64,000 nt of DNA, from contig NC_060028.1 of NCBI RefSeq assembly GCF_021134715.1, positions 8,407,482 to 8,471,481 on the forward strand, written 5' to 3'. Each line of letters begins with the position of its first letter. The stretch's first letter is position 1. A program made the position numbers and the translations under genes. The notes beneath the pieces are model-generated. The model saw nothing but the letters and a program-made list of their open reading frames with translations. It searched no databases and had not been told where the DNA came from. Of the stretch, positions 63,401-64,000 are shown piece after piece. The stretch is from Daphnia pulex (taxonomy: Eukaryota > Arthropoda > Branchiopoda > Diplostraca > Daphniidae).

Positions 63401-63938
63401 CCCGCTTCGACCCTTCGCTTCAAATAAAATAAGAAAAAAAAGGGACTCCGTTAACGACCCGCAACATCGGCATGGATAGCCCGGAATTTACTACGTCGGG
63501 ATACGGTAGGCGGAAAGAATCATGTCCCAAATTTCTAGTAGTCTGAGCAATTGTTTTGCAAACTTTGACGCACCTGGCGAAGCGTAGAGGCTGTTGATCC
63601 GATAATTTCGACTGGTGGTGGTTCTGCTGCTGCTGGTGCTGGATGCATTCCTGTTCGAATTGATCGTAGTGAGCGGAATTGAGGTGGCCGTTGACCATGA
63701 CGCCGCTACCGGAAGCCGATGATGCCGGATAACCTCCTGCCGAATGCTTTTGTTTCGCTTGATTTGGTTGGTGTTGTTGTTGTTGGTGGTGTTGAGACTG
63801 TTGTTGTTGTTGTTGCCACTGCGATCGGTTACTGCGCTCGCGCTCGGCTTTCGGATAACTGTTGTTCCAAGTCTGATCCAGCGACGACGGATCCGGACTG
63901 CGCGATCGGTAGCGAGGTGACGAGTTTGTATTGCCCAT
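57494..63938 (-). CDS. Large N-myristoylation-type coiled-coil protein, family not identified
   Basis: Three exons in transcript order: 63574-63938, 57951-61567 and 57494-57876 (4365 nt, 1454 residues). The junction phases agree: AG|A gives Arg122, then a split Gly. The start MGNTNSS fits an N-myristoylation site (Gly2, Ser6), suggesting membrane attachment at the cytoplasmic face. Residues 35-115 are Gln/His-rich. After the junction comes YGPGVAEAPVQQAKKIRVLP, perhaps a conserved motif. A long Ser/Asn/Arg-rich disordered part follows, and a charged coiled coil sits at about 983-1060 (core EKRLLEEKLSKEAEHKERKR). Disorder then continues to a His/Gln-rich C terminus ending TPQQRHH. The layout suggests a cortical or cytoskeletal scaffold, but that is inference. 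I recognise no catalytic domain. The exon at 57951-61567 is very long for this window. Confidence 0.8.
61568..63573 (-). other. First intron of the large coiled-coil gene
   Basis: A 2 kb intron with a CAA repeat at 63064-63084 and GA-rich patches. No further exon with suitable phase is evident. An alternative promoter inside it is possible, because the second exon has an in-frame Met at residue 143. Confidence 0.6.
63064..63084. repeat. (CAA)n trinucleotide repeat
   Basis: Tandem CAA units in the first intron of the large coiled-coil gene. Confidence 0.85.
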
Positions 63939-64000
63939 TTTTTTTCGTTTTTCTCTTTTTTCTTACAATCGCCGGAGAAAGTTGGTCGGACTCTATTGAC
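63939..64000 (-). other. 5' untranslated region of the large coiled-coil gene
   Basis: This A-rich leader on the minus strand lies directly before the ATG at 63938. The transcription start is beyond the window or not recognisable. Confidence 0.5.

Noticed and set aside
1..64000. CRISPR arrays, bacterial operons, tRNA or rRNA genes
   Set aside because: Nothing with regular direct-repeat and spacer spacing, ribosome-binding-site-led gene clusters or cloverleaf signatures was seen. The window is clearly eukaryotic.

Overview
The window is eukaryotic and reads as arthropod DNA. It has spliced genes with many short introns (about 43-90 bases) next to a few long ones, GT-AG splice sites, an arthropod synaptic Ig receptor of the Dpr family and a peritrophin-type cuticle protein. 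The short introns, together with GA/CT-rich and microsatellite-rich spacers, suggest a branchiopod crustacean such as Daphnia. The species is inference; the arthropod assignment is firmer.

Left third (1-33970): one gene could be reconstructed here, a Dpr-type two-Ig cell-surface receptor on the minus strand (3979-12359, 382 residues, six coding exons whose phases all match). A seventh exon inside its third intron (5258-5406) would end the protein after the first Ig domain with its own hydrophobic tail. The 21 kb from 12360 to 33970 shows no convincing gene. It is full of simple repeats and scattered TATA-like strings, and near its right end carries an inverted-repeat element (33373-33830).

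Centre (33971-50845): a dense block of housekeeping and secretory genes. UTP20, a giant HEAT-repeat protein of the small-subunit processome (18 exons, 2708 residues, plus strand), is followed by TMEM181 (12 exons, 530 residues, plus strand). Convergent to it is the modifier subunit of glutamate-cysteine ligase (GCLM, minus strand). Head-to-head with GCLM is an unidentified two-exon reading frame. Then comes a secreted one-domain chitin-binding cuticle protein (CPAP1 type, minus strand). The three longest UTP20 introns each contain what looks like an H/ACA box snoRNA. The three share a guide pocket but differ in stem sequence with pairing preserved, so a ribosome-biogenesis gene appears to carry RNAs for ribosome modification.

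Right part (50846-64000): a 6.6 kb spacer without a supported gene, then a large minus-strand gene (57494-63938, 1454 residues) with an N-myristoylation-type start, long polar low-complexity regions and one long charged coiled coil. I could not name its family.

Gene boundaries were worked out by hand from reading-frame continuity, splice consensus and remembered family sequence. They have not been tested against transcripts.
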